Notes: generated from the sequence alone by a model not told the origin. Positions 17,086 to 28,310 are shown, numbered from the stretch's first letter. The stretch is 64,000 nucleotides of DNA from SHWC01 sp050173345 (GCA_050173345.1 JBFXKW010000002.1:496001-560000), one strand, 5' to 3'. Numbers and translations: made by a program.

Positions 17086-19431
17086 CTATCGCTCAGTGTT
17101 TCTCGCGGACTGGATAGCTTTCCACAAGCGTTCGGGCGTCGCCGGCATGTCGAAATGACGGATGCCGAGCGGCGCCAGCGCGTCGTTGACGGCGTTCATC
17201 ACGGCGGGCAGCGAGCCGACCGTGCCGGCCTCGCCCGCGCCCTTGACGCCGAAAGGGTTGCTCGGGCTCCACACTTCGTTCTCGCCGACCGCGTAGAACG
17301 GCAGGTCGTCAGCGCGCGGCATGCAATAGTCCATGAACGAGCCGGAGACCAGCTGGCCGGAGGACGGATCATAGGCGATCGCCTCGAACAGCGCCTGGCC
17401 GGCGCCCTGCGCGACGCCGCCGTGAATCTGGCCGTCGAGCAGGAGCGGGTTGACCACGCGGCCGACATCGTCGATCACCGCATAACGGACCAGGCGGATG
17501 GCGCCGGTCTCCGGGTCGATCTCGACCTCACAGACATGGCAGCCGTTCGGAAAGGTCGCATTGGGCGGCGTGACGATGGCGCTGCCCGAGAGGCCGAGAT
17601 CGAGCCCAGGCGGCAGGAGGCTCGGCGTGAAGGCGGCGCGCGCCACCGCGTCGAGGTCGACCGAGCGGTCGGTGCCCGAGACCGTGAAGCGGCCGTCCGC
17701 GAATTTGAGGTCGTCCGCGGCGACCTCGAGCAGGTGGGCCGCGATGGCCTTGCCCTTCTCGATCACGATCTCGGCGGCGCGCCCGAGCGCGGCACCGCCA
17801 ACGCCGGCCGAGCGCGAGCCGAAGGTGCCCTTGCCGAAATAGACCAGGTCGGTGTCGCCATAGACGATGCGCACCCGCTCGGGCGCGAGGCCGAGCAGAT
17901 GCACGGCATATTGCCGGAACACGGTCTCATGACCCTGGCCGTGCGAATGCGTGCCGAGCAGGAACGTCGCATCGCCCGTGGCGTCGAAGCGGATTTCCGC
18001 CATCTCCTCGAACGGCGCGTCCTGCGGGCCGCCGGCGATCTCGATGGCGTAGGCGAGCCCGGCGCCGTAGAGCTTGCCCCGGCCATGCGCCGCCGCGCGC
18101 CGCGCCGCGACTCCGCGCCAGTCCGCCAGATCGAGCGCCATCTCCATGGTCTGGCCGAACGCGCCTGAATCATAGGTGTAGAGGAAGCCGGTGTGGTACG
18201 GCATGGCGCTGGGCGGCACCATGTTGCGCCGGCGCAGTTCGACCGGGTCGATGCCGATCTGGCGCGCCGCGATGTCGATGATCCGCTCGATGCAATAGGT
18301 CGCCTCGGGCCGGCCCGCGCCGCGATAGGCCGAGGTGGCGTGCGTGTTGGTGAAGACGCCGTTCACCTCGACATCGTAACTGCCGATCGCGTACGGCCCC
18401 GACAGGCCGCCCAGATTGTTGGTGGCGACCCAGACCCCGAACGAATCGAGATAGGCGCCGAGATTGGCCGTGGTGCGCACGCGCAAGCCGAGGAACCTGC
18501 CCGCCTCGTCGAGCGCCAGCGCCACGGTCGAGACGTTGTCCCGCGCGTGATGATCCGCGAGGAAGGCTTCGCTCCGGCCGCATATCCAGCGCACCGGGCA
18601 GCCGACCCGCCGCGCCGCCCACAGCACGAGCGCGAGCTCGGGGTAGGCCGAGGCCTTGAGCCCGAAGGCGCCGCCGACATCGGGCGAGACGACGCGGATG
18701 CGGCCCGGCGGTATGGCGAAGATGCTGCCGGCCAGCTCGTCCCGTATCAGGTGCGGCGCCTGCAGGCCGGCATGCAGCGTGTAGCGCCCGTCGCGCGGGT
18801 CATAGAGGCCGATCGCCGCGCGCGTCTCCATCGGGTTCGCGATCACCCGCGAAATATGGAAGCGCTCCTCGACGACGTGCCTGGCACGGGCGAACGCCGC
18901 TGCCGCGGCCTCCGCGTCGCCGACCCGATGCACGAAGCAGAGATTGCCCGGCTCCTCGTCCCAGACCGCGGGCTGGCCCGGCTCGGCGGCGAGCACGGTC
19001 TCGGTCACCGCGGGTAAGGCCTCGTAGTCGACCTCGATCAGCTCCAGCGCGTCCTCGGCCTGCTGCTCATCCATCGCGATCACCAGCGCGACCGGCTCGC
19101 CGACATGGCGCACGAGGTCCACGGCGAGCACGCGATAGGGCGGCACGAAATTCGGCGAGCCGTCGCGGCGCTGGCGCGCCAGCAGGGAGGCGAAGCTGCC
19201 GAGCCCGTCCTGCACCGCGTCCGCGCCGGTCAGCACATCGAGCACGCCGGGCGCGGCCTTAGCGGCCGCAACGTCGAGGCGGCGCAGGCGCGCCGCGGCA
19301 TGCGGCGAACGCAGCAGCTTCGCATGCGCCATGCCGGGCAGCGCCATGTCGCCGACATAGAGGCCGCGGCCGCGCACGAAGCGCTCGTCTTCGACCCGGC
19401 GTACCGCCTGGCCGAGGCCAAACTCCCGCAT
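17086..19431 (-). CDS. Xanthine dehydrogenase family molybdopterin-binding subunit (CoxL-like, form II)
   Basis: A 781-residue molybdenum hydroxylase large subunit. The N-terminal ald_Xan_dh_C domain starts around 'FVRGRGLYVGDMALPGMAHA'; molybdopterin-binding segments include 'VVSPDVGGAFGLKASAYPE', 'AYRGAGRPEATYCIER' and 'TFGSRSAGVGG', and the catalytic Glu lies in 'VKGAGEAGTVGSLPA'. AYRGAGR in place of AYRCSFR marks form II rather than true CO dehydrogenases. The medium FAD and small 2Fe-2S subunits that complete such enzymes are not adjacent, so they must be encoded elsewhere or the subunit is an orphan. It heads the minus-strand run with the LLM and aminotransferase genes. Confidence 0.92.
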   Translation of the reverse strand: MREFGLGQAVRRVEDERFVRGRGLYVGDMALPGMAHAKLLRSPHAAARLRRLDVAAAKAAPGVLDVLTGADAVQDGLGSFASLLARQRRDGSPNFVPPYRVLAVDLVRHVGEPVALVIAMDEQQAEDALELIEVDYEALPAVTETVLAAEPGQPAVWDEEPGNLCFVHRVGDAEAAAAAFARARHVVEERFHISRVIANPMETRAAIGLYDPRDGRYTLHAGLQAPHLIRDELAGSIFAIPPGRIRVVSPDVGGAFGLKASAYPELALVLWAARRVGCPVRWICGRSEAFLADHHARDNVSTVALALDEAGRFLGLRVRTTANLGAYLDSFGVWVATNNLGGLSGPYAIGSYDVEVNGVFTNTHATSAYRGAGRPEATYCIERIIDIAARQIGIDPVELRRRNMVPPSAMPYHTGFLYTYDSGAFGQTMEMALDLADWRGVAARRAAAHGRGKLYGAGLAYAIEIAGGPQDAPFEEMAEIRFDATGDATFLLGTHSHGQGHETVFRQYAVHLLGLAPERVRIVYGDTDLVYFGKGTFGSRSAGVGGAALGRAAEIVIEKGKAIAAHLLEVAADDLKFADGRFTVSGTDRSVDLDAVARAAFTPSLLPPGLDLGLSGSAIVTPPNATFPNGCHVCEVEIDPETGAIRLVRYAVIDDVGRVVNPLLLDGQIHGGVAQGAGQALFEAIAYDPSSGQLVSGSFMDYCMPRADDLPFYAVGENEVWSPSNPFGVKGAGEAGTVGSLPAVMNAVNDALAPLGIRHFDMPATPERLWKAIQSARNTER

Positions 19432-19654
19432 GGCGTGCGCTCCCGCTCTTTCTTCAGGTCAGGCCGCGGCGTGCCGCGCGACGATCTGTCGCGACCCGCA
19501 GACCGGCGGCCGCCATGGGGTTGAAGGCGTCGGGCCGCTGGCCGCCCGCTGCCGGGCCGTCGTTTTGATCCATGTCAAGAATGCCTCGAAGGAAAGCCGC
19601 TAAGAGCACCGTGATGTTCCGGTCGGGGAGCGCCGCCGGCAAAGGAGGGTACCA

Positions 19655-20752
19655 ATGAGACTCGGGTTGTTTCAAATGCCGCTTCATCCGCCGGTCCGGC
19701 CGATGTACGAGACGATCCAGGAGGATATCGACAAGGTCGTCCATGCCGACAAGCTCGGCTTCGACGAGCTCTGGGTGGGCGAGCATTTCTCGGCGACCAC
19801 CGAGCCCCTGGCGAACGGCCTGATCTTCATGGCCTCGATCCTGCCCCGCACCAAGAACATCACCTTCGGCACCGGCGTGATCGGGCTGCCCAACCATCAC
19901 CCGGCGATCGTCGCCGCCGAGGTCGCCATGTTCGACCATATGAGCCGGGGCCGCTTCATGTTCGGCATCGGCCCGTCCGGGCTCGCCAGCGACCTCGAGA
20001 TGTTCGGCAATCTCGACCCGGAAATCCGCAACGAGCGGCTCGCCGAATCGATCGACATCATCCTGAAGATCTGGAGCCAGGACCCGCCCTACGACATCAA
20101 GGGCAAGCACTGGCACGTCAAGATCACCGAGCAGATCATGCCCGAGCTCGGCGTCGGCTACATGCCGAAGCCCTACCAGAAGCCGCACCCGCCGATTGCA
20201 ATGTCCGCCATGTCGCCCTTCTCGGAAAGCGTCAAGACCGCGGCCTCGCGCGGCTGGGCGCCGCTGACCGCGAACTTCTGCCCGGAATACGTCGTCGCAA
20301 GCCATTGGAAGAAGTATGTCGAGGGCTGCGAAATAGCCGGGCGCGAGCCGACCGGGAAGGACTGGCGCGTTGCCCGCAACATCATCGTCGGAGAAAGCGA
20401 CCAGCAGGCGCTCGACTGGATCATGGACCCGAAGGGCAGCAACTTCTTCTACCTCAAATATCTCTTCGAGGTGCTGAAGCGCGCCGACTACACGGTGGTG
20501 ATGAAGGAAAACCCCAAGATGGCGGACGACGAGGTCACCGTCGAGGGAATGATCAAGAGCATGGCGATCTACGGCTCGTCCAAGACGGTCACCGAGAAGC
20601 TGCTCGCCTTCCGCGAGCGGGTCGGCCCGTTCGGCACGCTGCTCATGGGCTCGATGGACGGTACGGGGGCGAACCGCGAGCGCGAATGGGAAACCATGCG
20701 CCGCCTCGCTACCGAGGTGGTTCCCACCATGAAGAAGCGGCTCGCCAACTGA
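19655..20752 (+). CDS. LLM class flavin-dependent oxidoreductase
   Basis: A 365-residue luciferase-like monooxygenase with 'LGFDELWVGEHFS', 'ITFGTGVIGLPNHHPAIVAAEVAMFDHMS' spread over barrel strands 3-4, and 'GRFMFGIGPSGLASDLEMF'. The long C-terminal part with 'GSSKTVTEKLLAFRERVG' is usual for limonene hydroxylase/alkanal monooxygenase-like members. An AAAGGAGGG ribosome-binding sequence precedes the ATG. About 220 bases without a gene separate it from the divergent CoxL-like gene; I see no clear operator there. An inverted repeat follows the stop. The substrate is unknown. Confidence 0.87.
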   Translation: MRLGLFQMPLHPPVRPMYETIQEDIDKVVHADKLGFDELWVGEHFSATTEPLANGLIFMASILPRTKNITFGTGVIGLPNHHPAIVAAEVAMFDHMSRGRFMFGIGPSGLASDLEMFGNLDPEIRNERLAESIDIILKIWSQDPPYDIKGKHWHVKITEQIMPELGVGYMPKPYQKPHPPIAMSAMSPFSESVKTAASRGWAPLTANFCPEYVVASHWKKYVEGCEIAGREPTGKDWRVARNIIVGESDQQALDWIMDPKGSNFFYLKYLFEVLKRADYTVVMKENPKMADDEVTVEGMIKSMAIYGSSKTVTEKLLAFRERVGPFGTLLMGSMDGTGANREREWETMRRLATEVVPTMKKRLAN

Positions 20753-20765
20753 AGGCGAGACCGGC

Positions 20766-20802
20766 GCGCCCTGCCTGGTCCCCCACAGGTCGGGCAGGGC
20801 GC
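20766..20802 (+). terminator. Stem-loop after the LLM oxidoreductase gene
   Basis: GCGCCCTGCC (20766-20775) and GGCAGGGCGC (20793-20802) are perfect 10-base arms with a 17-base loop, starting 13 bases after the LLM stop. There is no U-tract, so its strength as a terminator is uncertain. Confidence 0.5.
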
Positions 20803-20882
20803 AAGTCCGGCCGGTGCCCCTGATGCGATGACGCGGCGGGCGGCGGCTTGCCGGAAGCCGCGGCGGCCTGTACACGGGCGCC

Positions 20883-22700
<1,818 letters not shown>

Positions 22701-22705
22701 GCAAC

Positions 22706-23179
22706 GTGCTGGCGATCTACGTCGATGCCGATGCCTGCCCGGTGAAGGACGAGGTGCTGCACGTCGCGCGCCGCCACGGATTGCAGACATACATGGTCAG
22801 CAATCGCTGGGTGCGCGGTGCGCCCGAGCCGTCGGTCCACCGCGTGGTCGTACCGGACGGACCGGACGCGGCCGACGACTGGATCGTCGAGCATATCGGC
22901 GCGGACGACATCGCGGTGACGCGCGACATCGGGCTCGCCGCGCGCTGCATCGAGAAGGGCGCCAAGGCGATCGGCCCGAGCGGCCTGCCCTTCACCGGCG
23001 ACAATATCGGGATGGCGGTCGCCATGCGCGACCTCACCCGGCAATTGAGGGAAGCCGGCACGATCCGCGGCAACAATCCGAGCCACACGCCGCGCGACCG
23101 CTCCCGCTTCCTCGAAGCGCTCGAAGAAGCGATCCAGTCGATCCGCCGCCGAAACCCGTCGGCGCGGCTCAGCCCTTGA
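22706..23179 (+). CDS. YaiI/YqxD family protein (DUF188)
   Basis: A 157-residue member of the DUF188 family, which has a PIN-like nuclease fold but no proven activity. The family signature is clear: 'IYVDADACPVKDEV' at the N-terminus, 'SNRWVR', 'VTRDIGLAARCIEKGA', 'GPSGLPFTGDNIG' and 'RDRSRFLEALEEAI'. The conserved Asp residues of DADACP and TRDIGLA would form the acidic site. The GTG at 22706 gives the ordinary family start and has GGGGG just upstream; an earlier in-frame ATG lies inside the preceding ABC-F gene. Its last 11 bases overlap the 3' end of the convergent LLM gene. Confidence 0.92.
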   Translation: MLAIYVDADACPVKDEVLHVARRHGLQTYMVSNRWVRGAPEPSVHRVVVPDGPDAADDWIVEHIGADDIAVTRDIGLAARCIEKGAKAIGPSGLPFTGDNIGMAVAMRDLTRQLREAGTIRGNNPSHTPRDRSRFLEALEEAIQSIRRRNPSARLSP

Positions 23180-24134
23180 GCTTGGGCAGCACCTCGTCGG
23201 CGAACCAGGCCATGCTGTCGAGCGTCTGCTGCAGCTCGCCGCGATAGAAGTTGAACATCAGGGTCGAGACGCCGAGGCGCCGGAACGCGGCGATATCGGC
23301 GGCGATGTCGTCCGCGCCGCCGGTGAACAGCATCGCGCCGCCGTCGTTCGCCTTCGCGCGCTTGCCGCCGCCCTGCCAGACCGCCCAATAGGTGAGCGCG
23401 ACATCGGACGGCTTGCGGCCGGCCTCCTCGGCGAAGCCGCGCACCGCCTTGGCGCCGGCCTCGAAGCGCGCGAGCGTGTCCATCGGATAGTGCGGGTTGC
23501 AGCCGATCGGATACCAGGCATCGCCGAGCCGGCCGGCGCGCCTGAGCGCCGGCGTGCTCTCGCCGCCGACCCAGATCGGGATGCCGCCCTTCTGCACCGG
23601 CTTCGGCTCGAACAGGATGCCCTTCACGTCGGCATACTTGCCCTTGAAGCTCGGCTTCGGCTTCGACCACAGCTCGCGATAGACCGCGATGTATTCGTCG
23701 GTCACCTTGCCGCGCTCCTCGAAGGGCGGCGCGCCAACCGGCGGGAACTCCTCGGCCATCCAGCCGGTGCCGATACCGGCGACCACGCGGCCGTTCGACA
23801 GCACGTCGACGGTCGAGAGCAGCTTGGCGGCGAGCACCGGGTGCCGATAGGGCACGACCAGCACCGAGGTGATCAGCTTCGCCTTCTTGGTGACCGCGGC
23901 GATGAAGGCGAGCAGCGCCAGCGGCTCCAGCACCGCGCCGCCACTGTTCTGCGGGTTGCTGTAGGTACCGTCCGGCGAATAGGGATAGCGCGAGGCGATG
24001 TCAGCCGGGAAGACGATATGGTCCGAGATCGCGAACGCCGAGAAGCCGAGCGCCTCGCCCCGCGCCGCAAGCTGCGCGATGATCTCGGGCTTGGCCAGCG
24101 GCCCGCCATTCGGTAGCGCAAAACCAAATTCCAT
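23169..24134 (-). CDS. LLM class F420-type flavin-dependent oxidoreductase
   Basis: A 321-residue luciferase-like protein with 'GEALGFSAFAISDHIVFP', 'LITSVLVVPYRHPVLAAKLLSTVDVLSNG', 'GRVVAGIGTGWMAEEFPPVG' and 'PIWVGGESTPALRRAGRLGDAW' in barrel order. These match the subgroup often annotated as probable F420-dependent oxidoreductases, although in alphaproteobacteria such proteins may use FMN. The substrate is unknown. It converges on the DUF188 gene with an 11-base overlap and is divergent from the flavin reductase gene, whose product could supply reduced flavin (inference). Confidence 0.87.
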   Translation of the reverse strand: MEFGFALPNGGPLAKPEIIAQLAARGEALGFSAFAISDHIVFPADIASRYPYSPDGTYSNPQNSGGAVLEPLALLAFIAAVTKKAKLITSVLVVPYRHPVLAAKLLSTVDVLSNGRVVAGIGTGWMAEEFPPVGAPPFEERGKVTDEYIAVYRELWSKPKPSFKGKYADVKGILFEPKPVQKGGIPIWVGGESTPALRRAGRLGDAWYPIGCNPHYPMDTLARFEAGAKAVRGFAEEAGRKPSDVALTYWAVWQGGGKRAKANDGGAMLFTGGADDIAADIAAFRRLGVSTLMFNFYRGELQQTLDSMAWFADEVLPKLKG

Positions 24135-24290
24135 GTGCTCCCCCTCTTGCTATGATGCGCGCGCCGCCGGCCGGCCCGGCGAGCGGACGATACAGCATGG
24201 GCGGCGAGTCATGAAACCTCGGCGGCGCGGCCGCTCGGCTGGTCCATGTCGAGCCTGCACCCGACACCCTCCAGCGAAGCGGAATCCTTC

Positions 24291-24956
24291 ATGTTCTACA
24301 CCTTCGAAGACAAGCGGCACGGCCTTCGCTACGACCCGTTCAAGGCCTGCGTGACGCCGCGGCCGATCGGCTGGCTCTCCACCCTTTCGACGGACGGCGT
24401 GGTCAACCTGGCGCCCTACAGCTTCTTCAACGCGGTCGCGGACAACCCCTACATGGTGATGTTCTCGAGCAACGGCCGCGAGGCCTATGGGCCGAAGGAT
24501 ACGCTCCGCAACATCGAGGCGACCGGCGAGTTCGTCTACAACGTCGCGACCTGGGCGTTGCGCAACAACATGAACCGCTCCTCCGCGGCGGTGCAGCCCG
24601 AGGTGGACGAGATGGCGCTGGCCGGGCTCACGCCGGTGCCCTCGAGGATCGTCAAGCCGCCGCGGGTCGCGGAATCGCCGATCCATCTCGAATGCGTGCA
24701 TCACCAAACGATCGACCTGCCGTCCAACGACCCGAAGGCGCGCAACGCGCTCTGCATCGGCCGCGTGGTCGGGATTCATATCGCGGACGAGGTGATCACC
24801 GACGGCCGGGTCGACATGGCGAAGGTCAAGCCGATCGCGCGGCTCGGCTATCACGACTTCACGGTGGTCGAGACCGTGTTCGAGATGCCGCGGCCGAGCG
24901 CGGAGGAGGCGCTCGCCGCCGCGACGCCGGCACTGCGCAGCGTCACGTCCCGATGA
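24291..24956 (+). CDS. Flavin reductase-like domain protein
   Basis: A 221-residue protein of the FMN-binding split-barrel flavin reductase group. It starts 'MFYTFEDKRHGLRYDPFKACVTPRPIGWLST', spread over residues 1-31 of which the 'PRPIGWLST' part is the family hallmark, followed by 'NLAPYSFFNAVADNPYMVMFSS' and 'TGEFVYNVAT'. Such enzymes reduce flavin for partner monooxygenases or act on flavin-bound substrates. An in-frame ATG at 24246 is possible, but homologues usually start at the MFY position, so I use 24291. It diverges from an LLM oxidoreductase gene and its end overlaps the convergent aspartate dehydrogenase gene by 14 bases. Confidence 0.87.
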   Translation: MFYTFEDKRHGLRYDPFKACVTPRPIGWLSTLSTDGVVNLAPYSFFNAVADNPYMVMFSSNGREAYGPKDTLRNIEATGEFVYNVATWALRNNMNRSSAAVQPEVDEMALAGLTPVPSRIVKPPRVAESPIHLECVHHQTIDLPSNDPKARNALCIGRVVGIHIADEVITDGRVDMAKVKPIARLGYHDFTVVETVFEMPRPSAEEALAAATPALRSVTSR

Positions 24957-25749
24957 CGAGCGGCGCCTCGAGCCGCTTCAGCGCGGCGATGACGGAGAGC
25001 GGCGTGAGCCGGCCGGTGCGTGGGTTCTCGGAGGGCACGCCCTCGATCTCCATCGTGAAGCGCGCGGCATCGGCCTCCACGCTGATGCGGTGGATGTTGC
25101 GTTCGATCGTCGGGTCGGCCCAGATCTCGACCTCGGTGCGGTCGGGGCCGATGCCGGCGAGCGACAGCGTCGCCGCGACGTTGACGTTGGCGGGGAAGCC
25201 GAGCGCCGCCTGACGCGCCGAGCCGGAGAAGATGCGCGTCGGACTATTGATCGCCGTCACGTCGATGCCGTTCTGCACCAGATAGGGCGCGCCGGCGAGG
25301 CCGCGCGGCGGCTTGCGCGTGCTCAGGGTGACACGGCGGATTTCTCCCTCCGCGGCGGCGACCACGGCATCGAGGCCGAGCAGGGCGCCGGTCGGCACGA
25401 TGATGCGGCCGCCTTTCGCCGCGGCCAGCGCGACCAGATCATCATGCACGAGAAGCGCACTCGAGGTCAGCACGAAGAGCGTGCACCCAGCTTCAAGCGC
25501 GGGCCGGGCGATGGCGGCGAAGGCCGCGGCCGGCGCGGCCTCGACGACGATCTCGGCCCGGCCCGGCAGGGCTTCGGGCGGCAGCACCGGCACGGCGAGG
25601 CCCTGCGTCTCCAGCCATGCCGCCGCCTTGGCCGTATCGCCTGCCGACACCGCGCTCAGCGCGAACGGGCCGCCCGGCGCCTTGAGCCAGCCCGCCACCG
25701 CGCGCCCGATCGTGCCGAGGCCGGCGATGGCTATGGTTCTCGTCGTCAT
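24943..25749 (-). CDS. nadX: Aspartate dehydrogenase
   Basis: A 268-residue protein of the L-aspartate dehydrogenase family, which oxidises aspartate to iminoaspartate/oxaloacetate with NAD(P)+ and can feed quinolinate synthesis. The Rossmann motif is 'IAIAGLGTIGRAVAGWL'. The dimerisation/catalytic half has 'PTGALLGLDAVVAAAEG', 'VTLSTRKPP' and the conserved 'GFPANVNVAATLSLAG', 'ADPTIERNIHRI' and 'VPSENPRTGRLTPLSV' segments, with the His of 'ERNIHRI' expected to be catalytic. No nadA or nadC lies in view. The ATG at 25749 is chosen because the upstream in-frame extension is unlike any Rossmann N-terminus. Confidence 0.88.
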   Translation of the reverse strand: MTTRTIAIAGLGTIGRAVAGWLKAPGGPFALSAVSAGDTAKAAAWLETQGLAVPVLPPEALPGRAEIVVEAAPAAAFAAIARPALEAGCTLFVLTSSALLVHDDLVALAAAKGGRIIVPTGALLGLDAVVAAAEGEIRRVTLSTRKPPRGLAGAPYLVQNGIDVTAINSPTRIFSGSARQAALGFPANVNVAATLSLAGIGPDRTEVEIWADPTIERNIHRISVEADAARFTMEIEGVPSENPRTGRLTPLSVIAALKRLEAPLVIGT

Positions 25750-25902
25750 GGCGGCCCCCTTGCCGGGATGAAATTGCCGGCGTGCCGGATAGAGAGCCGA
25801 TCCGCGGCCGGTTGGCAACCGCGACCGCGGGTCAAGGGACCGGCCTGATGAAATCCGGGTGTAGTGCACCTAAGTAAGCCCTGCGACTGACCGGAGAGCC
25901 CG

Positions 25903-27084
25903 ATGAAGCAACGGCACGCCGCGCGGCGCAACGGAGCAGGCGAACAGAACGTCCTGGTGCTGCAAGGCGGCGGCGCGCTCGGCGCCTATCAGGCCGGCGT
26001 GTACGAGGCGCTCGCGGCGGCCGGGCTCGCGCCCGACTGGATCTCGGGCGTCTCGATCGGCGCGATCAACGCCGCGCTCATCGCCGGCAACCCGCCGGAG
26101 CGCCGCGTCGAACGGCTGCGCAGCTTCTGGGACACGGTCTCCTCCCATCTCACCGCGACGCCGATTCTGCCCGGCGATCAGGGCCGCCGGCTGTTCAACG
26201 AGGCGAGCGCCGGGCTGACCGCGGCGTTCGGCGCGCCAGGCTTCTTCACGCCCAGGCTGCCGCCTCCTTACGCCTATCCGCCCGCGGTGCCCGGCCCGCT
26301 CAGCTTCTACGACTCGCTGCCGCTGGCCAAGACCCTGGAAGAGCTGGTCGATTTCGACCGGCTGAACAGCGGCGAGCCGCGCGTCAGCGTGGAGGCGGTG
26401 AACGTCCGCACCGGCAATTTCACGGTGTTCGACAGCGCCAAGCAGCGGATCGAGCCGGCGCACATCATGGCGAGCGGCGCGCTGCCGCCCGGCCTGCCGC
26501 CCATCGAGATCGACGGCGAGCCCTATTGGGACGGCGGCGTGGTCTCCAACACGCCGCTCCAGTACGTGCTCGACGAATTTCCGTGCATCGACAGCCTGGT
26601 CTTCCAGGTCGACCTGTTCAGCGCGCGCGGGCCCGTGCCCCAATCCCTGATGGAGGCGGCGGAGCGCGAGAAGGACATCCGCTATTCGAGCCGGACCCGG
26701 CTCAATACCGACGTGTTTCGGCGCACCCAGGAGATACGCTGCGCCATCCATCGCCTGCTCGCGGACCTGCCGCCCAAGTTCAAGGCGCATCCCGACGCCA
26801 AGCGGCTTGCGGAGATGAGTTCCGATGCGGCGATCACCATCGTTCACCTGATCCACCGCCGCGGCACGGCGCAGTCCTACTCCAAGGATTTCGACTTCTC
26901 CCGCACTGCCATCGACGGGCATTGGCTGGCCGGCAAGGCCGATGTCGAGCGGACCCTCGGCCACAAGGACTGGCGAACACGCGGCAAATCGACGCACGGC
27001 GTCACGGTTCTCGATCTGACCTCGCCGGCAGCCGAGGGAGCGCCACGGCGCGGCCACAACGCAGACCCGAGCAACCCACGGTAG
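25903..27084 (+). CDS. Patatin-like phospholipase (DUF3734 type)
   Basis: A 393-residue patatin-like hydrolase. The oxyanion loop 'LQGGGALGAYQAGVYEAL' lies near residue 30, the nucleophile elbow is GVSIG (S51) and the Asp of the dyad is in WDGGV (D210). The C-terminal third, after residue 280, matches the extra domain called DUF3734. The 3-hydroxybutyrate dehydrogenase gene follows 7 bases downstream, a pairing seen in many PHB-producing proteobacteria; an intracellular role in granule or membrane lipid turnover is likely (inference). A GGAGAG ribosome-binding sequence lies 5-10 bases before the ATG. Confidence 0.92.
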   Translation: MKQRHAARRNGAGEQNVLVLQGGGALGAYQAGVYEALAAAGLAPDWISGVSIGAINAALIAGNPPERRVERLRSFWDTVSSHLTATPILPGDQGRRLFNEASAGLTAAFGAPGFFTPRLPPPYAYPPAVPGPLSFYDSLPLAKTLEELVDFDRLNSGEPRVSVEAVNVRTGNFTVFDSAKQRIEPAHIMASGALPPGLPPIEIDGEPYWDGGVVSNTPLQYVLDEFPCIDSLVFQVDLFSARGPVPQSLMEAAEREKDIRYSSRTRLNTDVFRRTQEIRCAIHRLLADLPPKFKAHPDAKRLAEMSSDAAITIVHLIHRRGTAQSYSKDFDFSRTAIDGHWLAGKADVERTLGHKDWRTRGKSTHGVTVLDLTSPAAEGAPRRGHNADPSNPR

Positions 27085-27091
27085 GAGAGGC

Positions 27092-27877
27092 ATGATGAAG
27101 CTGCAGGGCAAGTCCGCGATCGTCACGGGCGCGGCGGGCGGGATCGGCGAAGGCATCGCGCGGCGCTTCGTCGAGAACGGCGCGAAGGTCGCGATCGCCG
27201 ACATCAGGCTCGATGCGGCCGAGGCGACCGCCGCGCGGCTCTCGGCGATCGGGCCCGGCACTGCCCGCGGCTTTCAGATGGACGTGACGGACGAGAAGGC
27301 GGTTGCCGACTGCGTGAGCGAGGTCGCCCGCCTATGGGGCGGCATCGATATTCTCGTGTCGAACGCCGGCATCCAGATCGTCAACCAGATCGAGGCGTTC
27401 GCCTACGCAGACTGGAAGCGCATGCTGGCCATCCACCTCGACGGCGCGTTCCTGACCACGCGTGCCTGCCTCCCCTACATGTATGAGCGGGGGGCGGGTT
27501 CGATCATCTATATGGGCTCGGTCCATTCCAAGGAGGCGTCGGTGCTCAAATCCGCCTATGTCACGGCGAAGCACGGCCTGCTCGGGCTCGCGCGCGCGGT
27601 CTCCAAGGAAGGCGCGGCGCATGGCGTGCGCGCGAACCTGATCTGCCCCGGCTTCGTCAAGACGCCGCTCGTCGAAAAACAGATTCCCGAGCAGGCCAAG
27701 GAGCTTGGCATCTCCGAGGACGACGTGGTGAGAAAGGTGATGCTGGGCGCCACGGTGGACGGCGAGTTCACCACCATCGACGACGTGGCCGAGGTCGCGC
27801 TGCTGTTCGCCTCGTTCCCGACGAATGCACTGACGGGCCAGTCGCTGGTGGTCAGCCATGGCTGGTACATGAACTGA
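27092..27877 (+). CDS. bdhA: 3-hydroxybutyrate dehydrogenase
   Basis: A 261-residue SDR that interconverts (R)-3-hydroxybutyrate and acetoacetate with NAD+, a step in polyhydroxybutyrate breakdown. It has TGAAGGIGEG, the acidic D after beta2, and the dehydrogenase-specific stretches 'MLAIHLDGAFLTTRACLPYM', 'YMGSVHSKEAS', the Y156/K160 pair in 'YVTAKHGLLGLARA', 'VEKQIPEQAKELGISEDDVV' and 'TVDGEFTTIDDVAEVAL', ending 'NALTGQSLVVSHGWYMN'. These long blocks make it one of the surest assignments here. Two consecutive ATGs are possible starts. It is co-transcribed with the patatin gene. Confidence 0.95.
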   Translation: MMKLQGKSAIVTGAAGGIGEGIARRFVENGAKVAIADIRLDAAEATAARLSAIGPGTARGFQMDVTDEKAVADCVSEVARLWGGIDILVSNAGIQIVNQIEAFAYADWKRMLAIHLDGAFLTTRACLPYMYERGAGSIIYMGSVHSKEASVLKSAYVTAKHGLLGLARAVSKEGAAHGVRANLICPGFVKTPLVEKQIPEQAKELGISEDDVVRKVMLGATVDGEFTTIDDVAEVALLFASFPTNALTGQSLVVSHGWYMN

Positions 27878-28310
27878 GCGGGCCCGGCTTGCCATGATCG
27901 AATCGAATGGCCGTGTTACGGATTGTTCACTACCGGCCCTGCGCCTCCCACGCTATGTTAGGGCTGCGCCGATGGCGGGCGTTCGGCATCGATGCATCAT
28001 CGGTGTCGAGGGCAGGCAAGCCCGCCATCAGAGGTTTGCGACAAAGAAACGCAGGCTCCTGTTCCATCGCTGGTCGTGACAGCACCGGAGCGGGAGCCGA
28101 TCAGGCCGAATAGGTACGCTCGAACGCGCGCCTTTCACCGGCCGGCCAGACAATCACAAGGACGATGCCAGCGGGGGGAGCGGGGCAAGCGGCGTTGACC
28201 GCGGGCCCGGTCGCTGGCGTTTGCAACGTAGTTCGGCGCACGCCGGGTGCTCGCCGCTATGGCTGAGCCTTGGCGGTCGAGCGCGATCAAACAGTGAATA
28301 GGAGGCGGAC
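27878..28310. other. 433-base intergenic region between bdhA and the phasin-like gene
   Basis: Only short open frames without ribosome-binding sites occur here. I see no terminator with a U-tract and no repeat longer than a 10-base palindrome (GCATCGATGC near 27990). The region before 28311 ends with AGGAGGCGG, which serves the next gene, so its promoter must lie within this stretch, but I cannot place it with confidence. Confidence 0.5.

Noticed and set aside
23169..23179. Convergent overlap suggesting a misplaced stop
   Set aside because: Both gene ends match family lengths; an 11-base tail overlap, like the 14-base one at 24943-24956, is ordinary in compact genomes.
27894..28113. Short overlapping open frames of about 60 codons in the bdhA-phasin gap
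   Set aside because: No ribosome-binding site, no credible protein composition, and several frames are open at once.
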